Of a DNA stretch of 64,000 bases, positions 35,490-44,397 are shown piece by piece. The position numbers and the translations under genes are program-made. The stretch comes from UBA970 sp049419605 (lineage in GTDB: Bacteria > Bacillota_I > Bacilli_A > RFN20 > CAG-826), in contig JBMSKF010000002.1 in the NCBI GenBank assembly GCA_049419605.1, positions 1-64,000 of the forward strand. The letters run 5' to 3'. The notes beneath the pieces are model-generated. The model saw only the letters and a list, made by a program, of their open reading frames with translations, did not search any database and was not told where the DNA came from. Numbering within the stretch: position 1 is the first letter of the stretch; each line of letters begins with the position of its first letter.

Positions 35490-38060
35490 ATGGCAGATAA
35501 TAAAGATCCAAAAGTTGAGGGTGTGATTCAAGAAGGCATCGAAGCTGGTTTAAAAGACGTCGATATTTCTAACGAAGTACGGACTGCATTTTTAGACTAT
35601 TCGATGTCTGTTATTGTCTCGCGGGCTATCCCTGATGTGCGTGATGGTTTAAAGCCAGTGCATCGTCGGATTATTTTTGGCATGAATGAATTAGGGATGC
35701 AATCCGATAAACCCTATAAAAAATCAGCGCGTATCGTTGGGGATGTCATGGGTAAATTTCACCCTCACGGTGACCAAGCGATTTACTCAACCCTTGTTCG
35801 TTTAGCTCAACCTTTCTCGATGCGGTACACCCTTGTCGATGGTCATGGTAACTTCGGATCCGTCGATGGTGATGAAGCGGCAGCGATGCGTTATACCGAA
35901 GCCAGAATGGCAAAGATGGCCATGGAAATGGTCAAAGATATTGACGATGAAACCGTTGATTTTGTTGATAACTATGATGGGACAGAAAAAGAACCAGTTG
36001 TATTACCCTCTCGCTTTCCTAACCTCTTAGTCAATGGTGGTTCAGGAATTGCGGTTGGGATGGCGACCAATATGCCAACCCACAACTTAAGAGAAGTCGT
36101 GAGTGCCATTAAAGCTTATTCTAAAAATCCTGACATCGATGTTTTAGAATTGATGCAAGATCACATTCAAGGTCCTGATTTCCCTACAGGCGGAATCATT
36201 CTTGGTAAAGCAGGTATTCGCCAAGCCTATGAAACTGGAACCGGGTCGTTGGTGATTCGTTCCAAAGTCGATATTCAAGAATTTGAAAATGGAAAAAAAC
36301 GAATTATCGTTAAGGAAATTCCTTACCAAGTAAACAAAGCTTCCATGATTGAAACCATCGCTGATTTAGTGAGAAATAAAGTCATCGAAGGTATTACCGA
36401 TATTCGTGACGAATCCAACAAAAACGGAATTCGTGTCGTCATCGAAGTTCGTCGAGATATTATTCCAGAAGTCTTACTGAATCAACTCTATAAACATACC
36501 CAACTTCAAGTTAGTTTTGGCATTATTAACCTTGCCCTTGTGAACGGTCAACCCAAAGTGCTATCACTGAAATCGATGATTCAACATTATCTCGATCATC
36601 AAATTGAAGTGGTAGAAAGAAGAACACGGTATCAATTAACTAAAGCTGAAGATCGCATTCATATCGTAAATGGTTATCTTATCGCTATCAACAATATTGA
36701 TGCAATCGTTGATATTTTAAAGAAATCCGCAAACATCGATGTAGCCAGAACCACATTAGCGCAAAAGTTTAGTCTTTCTGAAAAACAAACTAAAGAAATA
36801 GTCGACATGCCTTTACGACGATTAACTGGTTTAGAAAAACAAAAACTAGAAGACGAAAAACTTCAATTAGAAAAGAATATTGCCTATTACAAACAATTAC
36901 TTGGTAATCGCCAAATGGTTGTGGATGTGATTCTGCAAGACTTGGATGTCATTGCCAATAAGTTTGGCGATGACCGCATGACGGAAATTTCAGATAACCT
37001 CTCTTCAATTGAAGACGAAGATCTCATTCCGGAAACCAGTATTGTCATTACCATGACACAAAATGGTTATATTAAGCGACAATTACCCGAAGTATTCCGA
37101 ACCCAAAATCGTGGTGGCCGAGGGGTTAAAGGTGCTGGTTTAAATGAAAACGATATTGTTTCCATTATTGTCAACGCCAGAACCCACACGGATATTTTAT
37201 TTTTCTCCAACCTAGGAAAAGTTTATCGCTTGCGCGGTTATCAAATTCCTGAATTTGCACGGACTGCAAAAGGTATTCCGGTTGTGAACTTATTGAGTTT
37301 GGAAAAACAAGAAACCATCAAATCGATTATTTCTGTTGATGAATACACTGAAGGTCATTACCTATTCTTCATCACAGAAAAAGGTGTCGTTAAGCGCACA
37401 GAAATAAAAGAATTTGAATCGATTCGCCAAAACGGAAAAATTGCCATCTCACTCAGAGAGGGTGATATGTTACTTGATGTCAAACAAACCACCGGTAATC
37501 TATTGGTCAGTTTAGCCTCATCCACTGGTAAGATGGTGACCTTCCCGGAAAGTGAAGTTCGCGATATGGGAAGAACTGCGGCAGGTGTTCGCGGTATGAA
37601 GTTAGCAGAAGGCGCCAAAGTCATCGGTGTATCCACCACTTCAGAGGGTAAATATATCCTTGTTGTAACGAACAAAGGTTTTGGAAAGATGACTGCCTTT
37701 GAAGAATATCGTCAAACCAAACGCGGAGCAAAAGGGGTTAATACCATTAAAGCTTCTGATAAAAATGGAAACCTTATCGCCTTAAAAGCTGCTAATGGTG
37801 ATGAAGATTTATTAGTCGTCACCAAAGCAGGTGTCATCATCCGTATTTCCTTAACACAGGTCCGAGTGATCGCTCGTTCTACTCAAGGTGTGCGTTTAAT
37901 TCGATTGGGTGAAAAAGAATTTGTTTCCTCAATTGCGATTGTTGAACCAAGTTTAGAAGAACCAACCGAAGAAGTTGAAACCGTAGAACTAGACAATCCT
38001 AACGAGCCAGAAACCCCAGACACAGATGAAGGGGATGACGACGAAGAAGTGGAGGCTTAG
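35490..38060 (+). CDS. gyrA: DNA gyrase subunit A
   Basis: 856 residues. The breakage-reunion domain carries the catalytic Tyr in AAAMRYTEARM and the quinolone-determining region around HPHGDQAIYSTLVRLAQ. The C-terminal beta-pinwheel has the gyrase-specific GyrA box (QNRGGRGVKGAG). A very acidic tail of about 35 residues (ending DEGDDDEEVEA) follows, as in some other gyrases where it tunes supercoiling. The GyrA box supports gyrase rather than ParC. Confidence 0.97.
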   Translation: MADNKDPKVEGVIQEGIEAGLKDVDISNEVRTAFLDYSMSVIVSRAIPDVRDGLKPVHRRIIFGMNELGMQSDKPYKKSARIVGDVMGKFHPHGDQAIYSTLVRLAQPFSMRYTLVDGHGNFGSVDGDEAAAMRYTEARMAKMAMEMVKDIDDETVDFVDNYDGTEKEPVVLPSRFPNLLVNGGSGIAVGMATNMPTHNLREVVSAIKAYSKNPDIDVLELMQDHIQGPDFPTGGIILGKAGIRQAYETGTGSLVIRSKVDIQEFENGKKRIIVKEIPYQVNKASMIETIADLVRNKVIEGITDIRDESNKNGIRVVIEVRRDIIPEVLLNQLYKHTQLQVSFGIINLALVNGQPKVLSLKSMIQHYLDHQIEVVERRTRYQLTKAEDRIHIVNGYLIAINNIDAIVDILKKSANIDVARTTLAQKFSLSEKQTKEIVDMPLRRLTGLEKQKLEDEKLQLEKNIAYYKQLLGNRQMVVDVILQDLDVIANKFGDDRMTEISDNLSSIEDEDLIPETSIVITMTQNGYIKRQLPEVFRTQNRGGRGVKGAGLNENDIVSIIVNARTHTDILFFSNLGKVYRLRGYQIPEFARTAKGIPVVNLLSLEKQETIKSIISVDEYTEGHYLFFITEKGVVKRTEIKEFESIRQNGKIAISLREGDMLLDVKQTTGNLLVSLASSTGKMVTFPESEVRDMGRTAAGVRGMKLAEGAKVIGVSTTSEGKYILVVTNKGFGKMTAFEEYRQTKRGAKGVNTIKASDKNGNLIALKAANGDEDLLVVTKAGVIIRISLTQVRVIARSTQGVRLIRLGEKEFVSSIAIVEPSLEEPTEEVETVELDNPNEPETPDTDEGDDDEEVEA

Positions 38061-38063
38061 TTC

Positions 38064-39344
38064 ATGCTAGATCTCCAACTCATTAAAGATCACACCCAAA
38101 AAGTTGTATCTTTATTGGCAAAAAAAGGCTTCACCGTCAACTTTAATGATCTTCTTAAAGATGCTCAATTACGCAAACAATTGTTATTGGAAGTAGAACA
38201 AGTTAAAGCTGAAGCTAATAAACTTTCTGCATCAGTACCTGAAGCAAAAAAAGCAGGAAAAGATGTACAGGCAATTTTTTCACAAGTCAAAACACTTAAT
38301 CAATCCATTCAAGGAAAAGAACAAGAACTAAAAGCGCTTGAAATTAAGATTGAAAACTTTTTATTAGAATTACCCAACCTACCAGATGAAGATCTCAAGG
38401 AAGGTGGTAAAGAAAACAACGAGGCTATTCGTGTTGTTGGAAGACAACCAACATTCGCTTTTAAACCAAAAGACCACGTTGAACTTGCAGAACAATTAGG
38501 AATTATTGATTATCAAAGAGCAGCGAAAATATCAGGTGCAGGTACTTGGATTTACCGTGGAGTGGGTGCCCAACTTGAGTGGGCTTTACTGAACTTTTTT
38601 ATCAGTGAACATCTAAAAGATAGCTATGAAATGGTGCTATTACCGCATTTATTGAATTATGAATCAGGTCTCACTGCTGGACAATTCCCAAAATTTAAAG
38701 ATGACGTGTTTTGGTTAAAGAAAACCGAACCAGAAAAATTTCTCTTACCGACTGCCGAAACTGGATTAGTGAATCTTCATCGCGATGAAATATTAGATGG
38801 ATCTTTGTTGCCAAAAAAATATTTTGCCTATACCCCTTGCTACCGTTATGAAGCAGGTAGTTATCGCAGCGAAGAACGAGGGATGATTCGTGGATATCAA
38901 TTTAACAAAGTTGAATTAGTGCAATACACTCGTGAAGAACAAAGCCCAGAAATGTTTTTGGAATTGGTTGCAAAAGCATCGTCTCTTGTAGAAAAACTTG
39001 GATTACACTTCCGGGTTTCCAAATTAGCGGCAGGAGATTGTTCTCATTCCATGGCAAGAACCTATGATATCGAAGTTTATATCCCTTCACTTAATATTTA
39101 TAAAGAGGTCTCCTCAGTTTCTAATGCACGTGATTATCAAGCAAGAAGAGGAAAGATTCGTTATAAAGATCCTCTGACACAAAAAACAAAGTTTGCTCAC
39201 ACGTTGAATGCATCTGCATTAGCCACATCTCGCATTGTTCCTGCCATTTTAGAACAATATCAATTAGCGAACGGAGATGTAAAAGTTCCTGATGTTCTCG
39301 TTCCTTTTATGGGTGGATTAACCATCATTGGCAAACAAAAATAA
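38064..39344 (+). CDS. serS: Seryl-tRNA synthetase
   Basis: 426 residues. An N-terminal long coiled-coil arm (about 30-105) binds the variable arm of tRNA-Ser. The class II catalytic domain includes the TAETGL motif, motif 2 CYRYEAGSYRSEERGMIRGYQF and the C-terminal NASALATSRIVPAILEQYQ. It begins 3 nt after gyrA, with GGAGG in the gyrA end. Its 3' end overlaps tadA. No T-box leader is present. Confidence 0.97.
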   Translation: MLDLQLIKDHTQKVVSLLAKKGFTVNFNDLLKDAQLRKQLLLEVEQVKAEANKLSASVPEAKKAGKDVQAIFSQVKTLNQSIQGKEQELKALEIKIENFLLELPNLPDEDLKEGGKENNEAIRVVGRQPTFAFKPKDHVELAEQLGIIDYQRAAKISGAGTWIYRGVGAQLEWALLNFFISEHLKDSYEMVLLPHLLNYESGLTAGQFPKFKDDVFWLKKTEPEKFLLPTAETGLVNLHRDEILDGSLLPKKYFAYTPCYRYEAGSYRSEERGMIRGYQFNKVELVQYTREEQSPEMFLELVAKASSLVEKLGLHFRVSKLAAGDCSHSMARTYDIEVYIPSLNIYKEVSSVSNARDYQARRGKIRYKDPLTQKTKFAHTLNASALATSRIVPAILEQYQLANGDVKVPDVLVPFMGGLTIIGKQK

Positions 39345-39813
39345 ACGAAGTTCACAACCATTCAGTGATGAGCACTGGATGAAAGAAGCTTTAGCAGAAG
39401 CTAAGCTCGCTTTTGCACAAGACGAAGTTCCGGTTGGTGCAGTGGTTGTGTTTGAAAATAAAATTATTGGTAGAGGTCATAACCTCAAGGAACAACACCA
39501 AAAGGTGACCGCGCACGCAGAATTGATTGCCATTCACCAAGCAAGTGCTTTCCTTCAATCTTGGCGCTTAAAAGGATGTACCCTTTATGTGACATTGGAG
39601 CCATGCATGATGTGCACAGGTGCGTTGATTCAAAGTCGAATTGATCGCATTGTGTACGCATTAAAAGATGAAAAAAGTGGTGCTATAGAATCACAACTTC
39701 AGATGAAAAAAATTCCCCGATTACAACACAAACCAAACCTTACGTCATCCGTATTAAGTTTAGCATCGCAACAATTATTAAGGCAGTATTTTCAAAAAAA
39801 ACGTCATGAATAA
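39328..39813 (+). CDS. tadA: tRNA-specific adenosine deaminase
   Basis: 161 residues from a TTG codon, overlapping serS by 17 nt. Deaminates A34 to inosine in tRNA-Arg. Zinc and catalytic motifs are HAELIAIHQA (His and Glu) and TLEPCMMCTGAL (two Cys). The exact start is uncertain: the TTG gives a normal N-terminal extension before WMKEALAEAKLAF, while the ATG at 39379 would start abruptly and has no ribosome binding site either. Confidence 0.94.
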   Translation: MANKNKRSSQPFSDEHWMKEALAEAKLAFAQDEVPVGAVVVFENKIIGRGHNLKEQHQKVTAHAELIAIHQASAFLQSWRLKGCTLYVTLEPCMMCTGALIQSRIDRIVYALKDEKSGAIESQLQMKKIPRLQHKPNLTSSVLSLASQQLLRQYFQKKRHE

Positions 39814-40840
39814 ATTAATCATTCTACCCATTATTTTGGTTTCTTTATCCGGTTGTAATCGCAGCGTTTCATCCAGTCTTTTTTCTTCTTCCACAACCTC
39901 TATCCCAATTCCTAATGATGACTTTAATCCACTCATCAATGGAAGAACCATCTTAAAAGAAACTTTGATTCAAACGACTTATCATCAAGTTGCAGGTTCT
40001 GAACTTGCTCCTTTGCCGTTGTCAGAAATTAATTTTCCAAGAATCGATGGTGTTGTCACCGATTATGCGGTTGAAGATGCGGTTGAAGGGAATTTTTTAG
40101 ATCAAAACATTCAATTTTCTGGTCAAAATCCCACCATCCCTTCTCAGTTATCTTCTTTAACCCATCAACAATTTATTGAAGATCAGGCGGCTTTTGTTGT
40201 TTTACAAGATTTACAAGTGAGCGATGAGCGGTTTAATCAACTTCAATCTACGAAAAAACATCGTGATTTAAGTCATGTTTATTATGGTTCTGATTATTAC
40301 TGGTTTAATCAATTCGTAGAACAAGAACAATTTACCATTACTCGCCACACCAATCATGTTTTGTATGGTCAATGGCAGAAAAACAAGATGTTTCAAACCG
40401 AAGTCAGTATAAACATCGATGTGGCTTATCAACTCTATGCTGACGCCTCTATGATTTATGAAATTACTGACGAAACTTATCCAAATGGATTCTTTGGTGC
40501 TCAAGATCAAAAATTTGAAACCATTCGCACAGAAGATAATTTAAAGATTGCTTTAACCTTAGGCCCCGTCACAACCTTCTTACAACAATGGTATCGATTT
40601 GAAAACAACCAAACCCCTTTGATGTTCCCTTTTCATGGCGATATTGCTCTTGCGAATCGTTCATTATCCATTACCAAACAAGGAGATTCACTTTACCAAT
40701 TCAAACTACAAGTCTATCTCGGTAGCTCATTTGAATCTGCAGAAGAAAGTTATCAAATGACCAGCACACTTCGTGGTCACCAATGGGAACAAACTGAACA
40801 ACACTATCAATTATGGCAACCAAGTCCTACCAATCCATAA
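39806..40840 (+). CDS. Predicted lipoprotein of unknown function
   Basis: 344 residues. It begins with a signal peptide ending in the lipobox LSGC (Cys17), followed by a Ser/Thr-rich stretch (about 18-34) that would act as a linker from the membrane. The mature part has no recognisable domain. It overlaps tadA by 8 nt, so it is probably expressed with serS-tadA. No function can be assigned from sequence. Confidence 0.85.
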   Translation: MNKLIILPIILVSLSGCNRSVSSSLFSSSTTSIPIPNDDFNPLINGRTILKETLIQTTYHQVAGSELAPLPLSEINFPRIDGVVTDYAVEDAVEGNFLDQNIQFSGQNPTIPSQLSSLTHQQFIEDQAAFVVLQDLQVSDERFNQLQSTKKHRDLSHVYYGSDYYWFNQFVEQEQFTITRHTNHVLYGQWQKNKMFQTEVSINIDVAYQLYADASMIYEITDETYPNGFFGAQDQKFETIRTEDNLKIALTLGPVTTFLQQWYRFENNQTPLMFPFHGDIALANRSLSITKQGDSLYQFKLQVYLGSSFESAEESYQMTSTLRGHQWEQTEQHYQLWQPSPTNP

Positions 40841-40848
40841 TTTGAAAG

Positions 40849-40857
40849 TGATAAAAT
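40849..40857 (+). promoter_or_regulatory. Extended -10 promoter of the M50-like gene, leaderless
   Basis: TGA followed by TAAAAT, ending 8 nt before the ATG at 40866, with only A/G-rich filler and no real Shine-Dalgarno. Confidence 0.55.
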
Positions 40858-40865
40858 AGAAAAAA

Positions 40866-41966
40866 ATGAAAAAAGAAGAATTAACAACGTTGGCTGTGTA
40901 TGCGGTGATGATTGCCATTGCCATCTTCGTTGGCGTAAACATTATTGCACCAGCATTTGTAAGACTTGGGATCACTGGTATTTCACAATATGGTTATGCA
41001 ATCGTAACCATCTTCGGTGCATTTATCATTAACGTCGTTGCCTTAGAATTAGGTCACATTCTGGGTGCTCTACTGGGTGGATATGCAATTAATACAGTCA
41101 ATATATTAGGGTTGGGTTTTGTCAGAACCAAGGAAGGTTTCCGCATCAAACTTCAACCATATGAAGGTTTAACTGGTGAAACGACCGTCACACCTAAAGC
41201 AAAAAAAATTAAACCCCGTTTGTTTTTGTGGGGTGGATTGTTTGTTTATCTGATTGAAATCATCCTTGCATTAGTTGTTGCTTATGGCTTATTTAACGAG
41301 CTGCAATGGGGGCGTTATGCTGCTATCGTTGTTGTTGCCGTCGGCGGCATGCTCATGATTTATAACTTTATGCCATTTAAATTAGACACAGTCACCGATG
41401 GGTATCGTTTAGCTACTTTAACAACAACGCAAGGGAACGCTGCTTACGTTGAGTTACAACGTATTGAAAAAGCATATAAAGAAGGCAAAGATCCACAACC
41501 ATTTCAAGTTGGAAAAGATCTCAATAACTTAACCATTCAAATTTATTTTCACAAGATTTATCAAGCATTGGTCGATGAAGATTATGCCGGGGCGGCAAAA
41601 GATCTAAAGTTAGTTTCATCGTCTCCACGTCTTGGAGAAACCCTTCAACAAAAAATCTTTGTGCTTCAGACCTTCATTTATTTTATGGAAGCAAAACCAA
41701 AAGCTGCGAGTACGTATTACTACAAGCTTGATTCTAAACAACGAAAATATCTTAGTCATGATGCGAATATGATCACACTCACGACGTATCTATTTGTTGC
41801 TGGTTTGATTGAAGAATCTTATTCGGAAGCGAGTTATACGTTTGAACGCCAGCACGTTGCCATTAAAAAAATCCATGAATCAGGGCGCAAGGCTGCCGAA
41901 TCAATCTTATTTAATCGTGTATTAAAGCTTGTAAAAAAGAAAAATCCTACTTGGCGGTTTTCTTAG
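40866..41966 (+). CDS. M50-like membrane protein with degenerate metal motif
   Basis: 366 residues. Hydrophobic segments lie at about 8-30, 38-75, 117-140 and 147-167, followed by a soluble helical C-terminal half (about 175-366). Residues around 62-75 read LELGHILGALLGGY, like the HELGHxxGAxxxG motif of site-2 protease (M50) families but with the first His replaced by Leu. It may be an inactive relative or a different fold that resembles it. The C-terminal half has TPR-like helical character. The function is unknown. The 3' end overlaps the convergent mscL by 20 nt. Confidence 0.75.
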   Translation: MKKEELTTLAVYAVMIAIAIFVGVNIIAPAFVRLGITGISQYGYAIVTIFGAFIINVVALELGHILGALLGGYAINTVNILGLGFVRTKEGFRIKLQPYEGLTGETTVTPKAKKIKPRLFLWGGLFVYLIEIILALVVAYGLFNELQWGRYAAIVVVAVGGMLMIYNFMPFKLDTVTDGYRLATLTTTQGNAAYVELQRIEKAYKEGKDPQPFQVGKDLNNLTIQIYFHKIYQALVDEDYAGAAKDLKLVSSSPRLGETLQQKIFVLQTFIYFMEAKPKAASTYYYKLDSKQRKYLSHDANMITLTTYLFVAGLIEESYSEASYTFERQHVAIKKIHESGRKAAESILFNRVLKLVKKKNPTWRFS

Positions 41967-42360
41967 TACTTTGACTAAACTTACCTTCAACTTTTAGGCG
42001 TAATCTTTTAGTGAGTTCAAAAAATTTAATCACCGCAAAAAGTAAGACTGCAATCATTAGGAAGTCGATTAAGGATTGAATAAACAAACCAAATTGTAGA
42101 CGAATGGGAACTTCAACCCAACCGGAAGGTGGATTACTCAAACCTTGTTCAGATTCTACAGTTGCCACCCCTTCTTGTAGGGTGAGATACCACTGAGATA
42201 AATCAGTTTGGACTAACCAACCCACTAATGGCATCAGTACATAATTGACAAGACTTGAAACGATCTTTTGAAATGCGGCCCCGAGCATGAAGGCAACCGC
42301 CAAATCAATCACATTTCCTTTAGAAATGAAGGAAATAAATTCTTTTGTTAATTTTTTCAT
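41947..42360 (-). CDS. mscL: Large-conductance mechanosensitive channel
   Basis: 137 residues. An N-terminal helix and TM1 (FISKGNVIDLAVAFMLGAAFQKIVSSLV) form the pore-lining region. An extracellular loop (about 48-80) and TM2 (about 85-107) follow, with a charged cytosolic helix ending in KKTAK. Protects against hypo-osmotic shock. AAGGAGA lies upstream of the ATG. It converges with, and overlaps, the M50-like gene. Confidence 0.95.
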   Translation of the reverse strand: MKKLTKEFISFISKGNVIDLAVAFMLGAAFQKIVSSLVNYVLMPLVGWLVQTDLSQWYLTLQEGVATVESEQGLSNPPSGWVEVPIRLQFGLFIQSLIDFLMIAVLLFAVIKFFELTKRLRLKVEGKFSQSTKKTAK

Positions 42361-42410
42361 TCTTAATCTCCTTTAATTATGATACTTTGTAAATAGGAGA
42401 ACGCGCAAAT

Positions 42411-42719
42411 ATGTCCATTATTCAAAACCTCATTCCTTTTGTTATCCCCACCATTGCAATCTCAATGACACAGTTTCTTATTTATATGAATTTGGTTAAA
42501 AATCTGCAATGGAAAACCGTGATCTTCGGTAATTTAATTTTATTAGGTGTTGGTGTTTTGTTTTCCATCATTGGTTTGATTGTTGCCCAAGGCGAACCTG
42601 GAAGTTGGGCGGGTTTAGGATTCATTATCCTGTTAATCATGTCATTGATTACTGCAGTTGTCTCAACTTTTATTTCTGTTGTGATGATGATGTTAAAAGC
42701 AAAACAAAAAGCTTCATAA
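42411..42719 (+). CDS. Small membrane protein, paralog 1
   Basis: 102 residues with three predicted membrane segments (about 9-27, 37-60, 70-95). It shares a PGSWAGLGFI motif and overall pattern with the next gene (PGSWGDLIGI), so the two are tandem paralogs. The size and pattern recall YesK-like small membrane proteins, but that is weak. AGGAG lies 10 nt before the ATG. Function unknown. Confidence 0.75.
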   Translation: MSIIQNLIPFVIPTIAISMTQFLIYMNLVKNLQWKTVIFGNLILLGVGVLFSIIGLIVAQGEPGSWAGLGFIILLIMSLITAVVSTFISVVMMMLKAKQKAS

Positions 42720-42732
42720 AGGAGAATTCATC

Positions 42733-43044
42733 ATGGAAGAATTGTTTGGTTTAGTTGTCGCGTTGGGACTATTTGGTGGTATTCAATTTCTTGTCTATCG
42801 GTTGTATACAAAAACAAAAAAAGTAGGTTTATCCATCTTACCTAATCTAGGTATTTTGGTCCTTGGATTAACTTTTGCAATCATTTTGATGGTTACCGCT
42901 TCACAAACCCCGGGTAGTTGGGGTGACTTAATTGGCATTGTGATGATTATATATTCTGTGATTGGAAGTGGATTTTCTACACTGGTTTCGTTTTTGATGA
43001 TCTATTTAATCAAACAAAGAAAAAACCAACCTAAGAAAGAATAG
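42733..43044 (+). CDS. Small membrane protein, paralog 2
   Basis: 103 residues, three predicted membrane segments, and a Lys-rich cytosolic tail. It is paralogous to the preceding gene, 13 nt away with AAGGAG before the ATG, so the two are co-expressed and may form a hetero-oligomer. The terminator stem lies within its last codons. Function unknown. Confidence 0.75.
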   Translation: MEELFGLVVALGLFGGIQFLVYRLYTKTKKVGLSILPNLGILVLGLTFAIILMVTASQTPGSWGDLIGIVMIIYSVIGSGFSTLVSFLMIYLIKQRKNQPKKE

Positions 43045-43054
43045 GTTGGTTTTG
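43022..43054. terminator. Bidirectional terminator after the small membrane gene pair
   Basis: Stem AACCAACCTA / TAGGTTGGTT with an 8-nt loop, followed by TT on the plus side and AAAA on the other. It overlaps the last codons of the upstream gene and lies between convergent genes. Confidence 0.75.
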
Positions 43055-43070
43055 ATTTCGTTAAACTGAA

Positions 43071-44396
43071 CTACTTACCAGCGATGGTAAGTTTTTTAAT
43101 GTATAGACTTGGCACATCGTAGCCTGATGATAACAATTCATTATCACTGGCAACTTCTTTAACGTTCATAAACATATCCATTAAGTTACCGGCTACGGTG
43201 ATTAAGGTTAAAGGTGTGCTACGTTTACCATTTTCAATCATGAATCCATTTGCTTGTAATGAGAAGTTACCTGAAGTTGGATTCAAACTAGCGTGGACAC
43301 CCATGACTTCGGTAATGTAAACGCCATCACCAATTTTGGCAAAGAGTTCTTCCAATGACTTACGTCCTGGTTTTAAGACGATGTTTTGGAAACCAACCCC
43401 AACTTTACCACCCGATCGATAACCATTACCGGTCGTTTGAACGCCGTCCTTATGAGCGGTGTTTAAGTTATGGAAATACGTTTGTAAAACACCTTTTTTC
43501 ACCACGGTTTTGTTATAGGTGGCAACCCCTTCATCATCAAAATACGTAAAGAAAGCATTTTTCTTGAGAGGCATTTCCATGATGGTGACTTTTTTGCTCG
43601 CGACTGGTTGATTGAGTTTACCAATCATCAACGAGGTTTTCTTTTGGACTTCATCTGCAGAAGCGTTATCTAAGTAAGCAGATAGTAAATCTGCAACGAC
43701 TTCTTTATCTAAAACCGTTTTGTAATCTTTTGATGGGCATTGTGTGCCACCAAATTTGATTAAAGCTTTACTAATAATTTTATTAACAAAAGTATCCACG
43801 TTAAAGGTGGTTAAATCGTTAGAGAAGTGGACATCGCCTTCACTCTTCCGTTCTTCGCCTTGAATCGCAAGAACACCAGCATAGTAATAATAGTAATTAC
43901 TCTTTCGTTTAAGTTGTAAACCATAGGAGTTTAGTAACATCGCTTCTGATTCACGTTCTTGATAACTGCAAGCATTCACTTGAGCAATACGTGAATCTGC
44001 TGCTTTTAACTTACGTTCAATTTCAAATAAGTTTTGTTTTTTCACATCGATAGAGAGTTCTGCGATAGCGGGGTTGTATACTTTTTTCTTTTTATATTTT
44101 TCTGAACCCTTAAAGATAATGGCCAATTCTTCCTTGGTAACGGTGCCAGCGTTCGTGATGATTTCGTTAATTAAGAATGCTGGGGTTTCCTTACTCATTT
44201 TTTCTGTGGAAGCATATCCAATTTTACCTTTGTAAATACCGCGGGCATAAAGGGAAATATCTTCAGAAAGTTTATAACCTTCAATCTGCGCATTATATAA
44301 TTTAAAACTTAATGACTTCGCTCTTGAGTAATAGAGTTCTAAAACTTCTACACCTTTTTCTTTTGCTAATGCAAAATAGGCATCAAATTTTGCCAT
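43071..44396 (-). CDS. pmbA: TldE/PmbA-family protein
   Basis: 441 residues from the ATG at 44396, which has GGAGG upstream; the frame extends 9 codons further into tldD but without a better start. It matches the TldE half of the TldD/TldE metalloprotease: overall PmbA pattern (GYASTEKMSKET near the start, NPTSGNFSLQANGFMIENGK near the end) and no HExxxH. With TldD it forms a heterodimer that cleaves small peptides, known from microcin maturation and CcdA turnover. It begins 1 nt after the tldD stop. Confidence 0.92.
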   Translation of the reverse strand: MAKFDAYFALAKEKGVEVLELYYSRAKSLSFKLYNAQIEGYKLSEDISLYARGIYKGKIGYASTEKMSKETPAFLINEIITNAGTVTKEELAIIFKGSEKYKKKKVYNPAIAELSIDVKKQNLFEIERKLKAADSRIAQVNACSYQERESEAMLLNSYGLQLKRKSNYYYYYAGVLAIQGEERKSEGDVHFSNDLTTFNVDTFVNKIISKALIKFGGTQCPSKDYKTVLDKEVVADLLSAYLDNASADEVQKKTSLMIGKLNQPVASKKVTIMEMPLKKNAFFTYFDDEGVATYNKTVVKKGVLQTYFHNLNTAHKDGVQTTGNGYRSGGKVGVGFQNIVLKPGRKSLEELFAKIGDGVYITEVMGVHASLNPTSGNFSLQANGFMIENGKRSTPLTLITVAGNLMDMFMNVKEVASDNELLSSGYDVPSLYIKKLTIAGK

Positions 44397-44397
44397 G

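Noticed and set aside
38000..38063. T-box leaders for serS, lysS or metG
   Set aside because: serS and lysS start within 3 nt of upstream genes and metG appears leaderless, so there is no room for a T-box.
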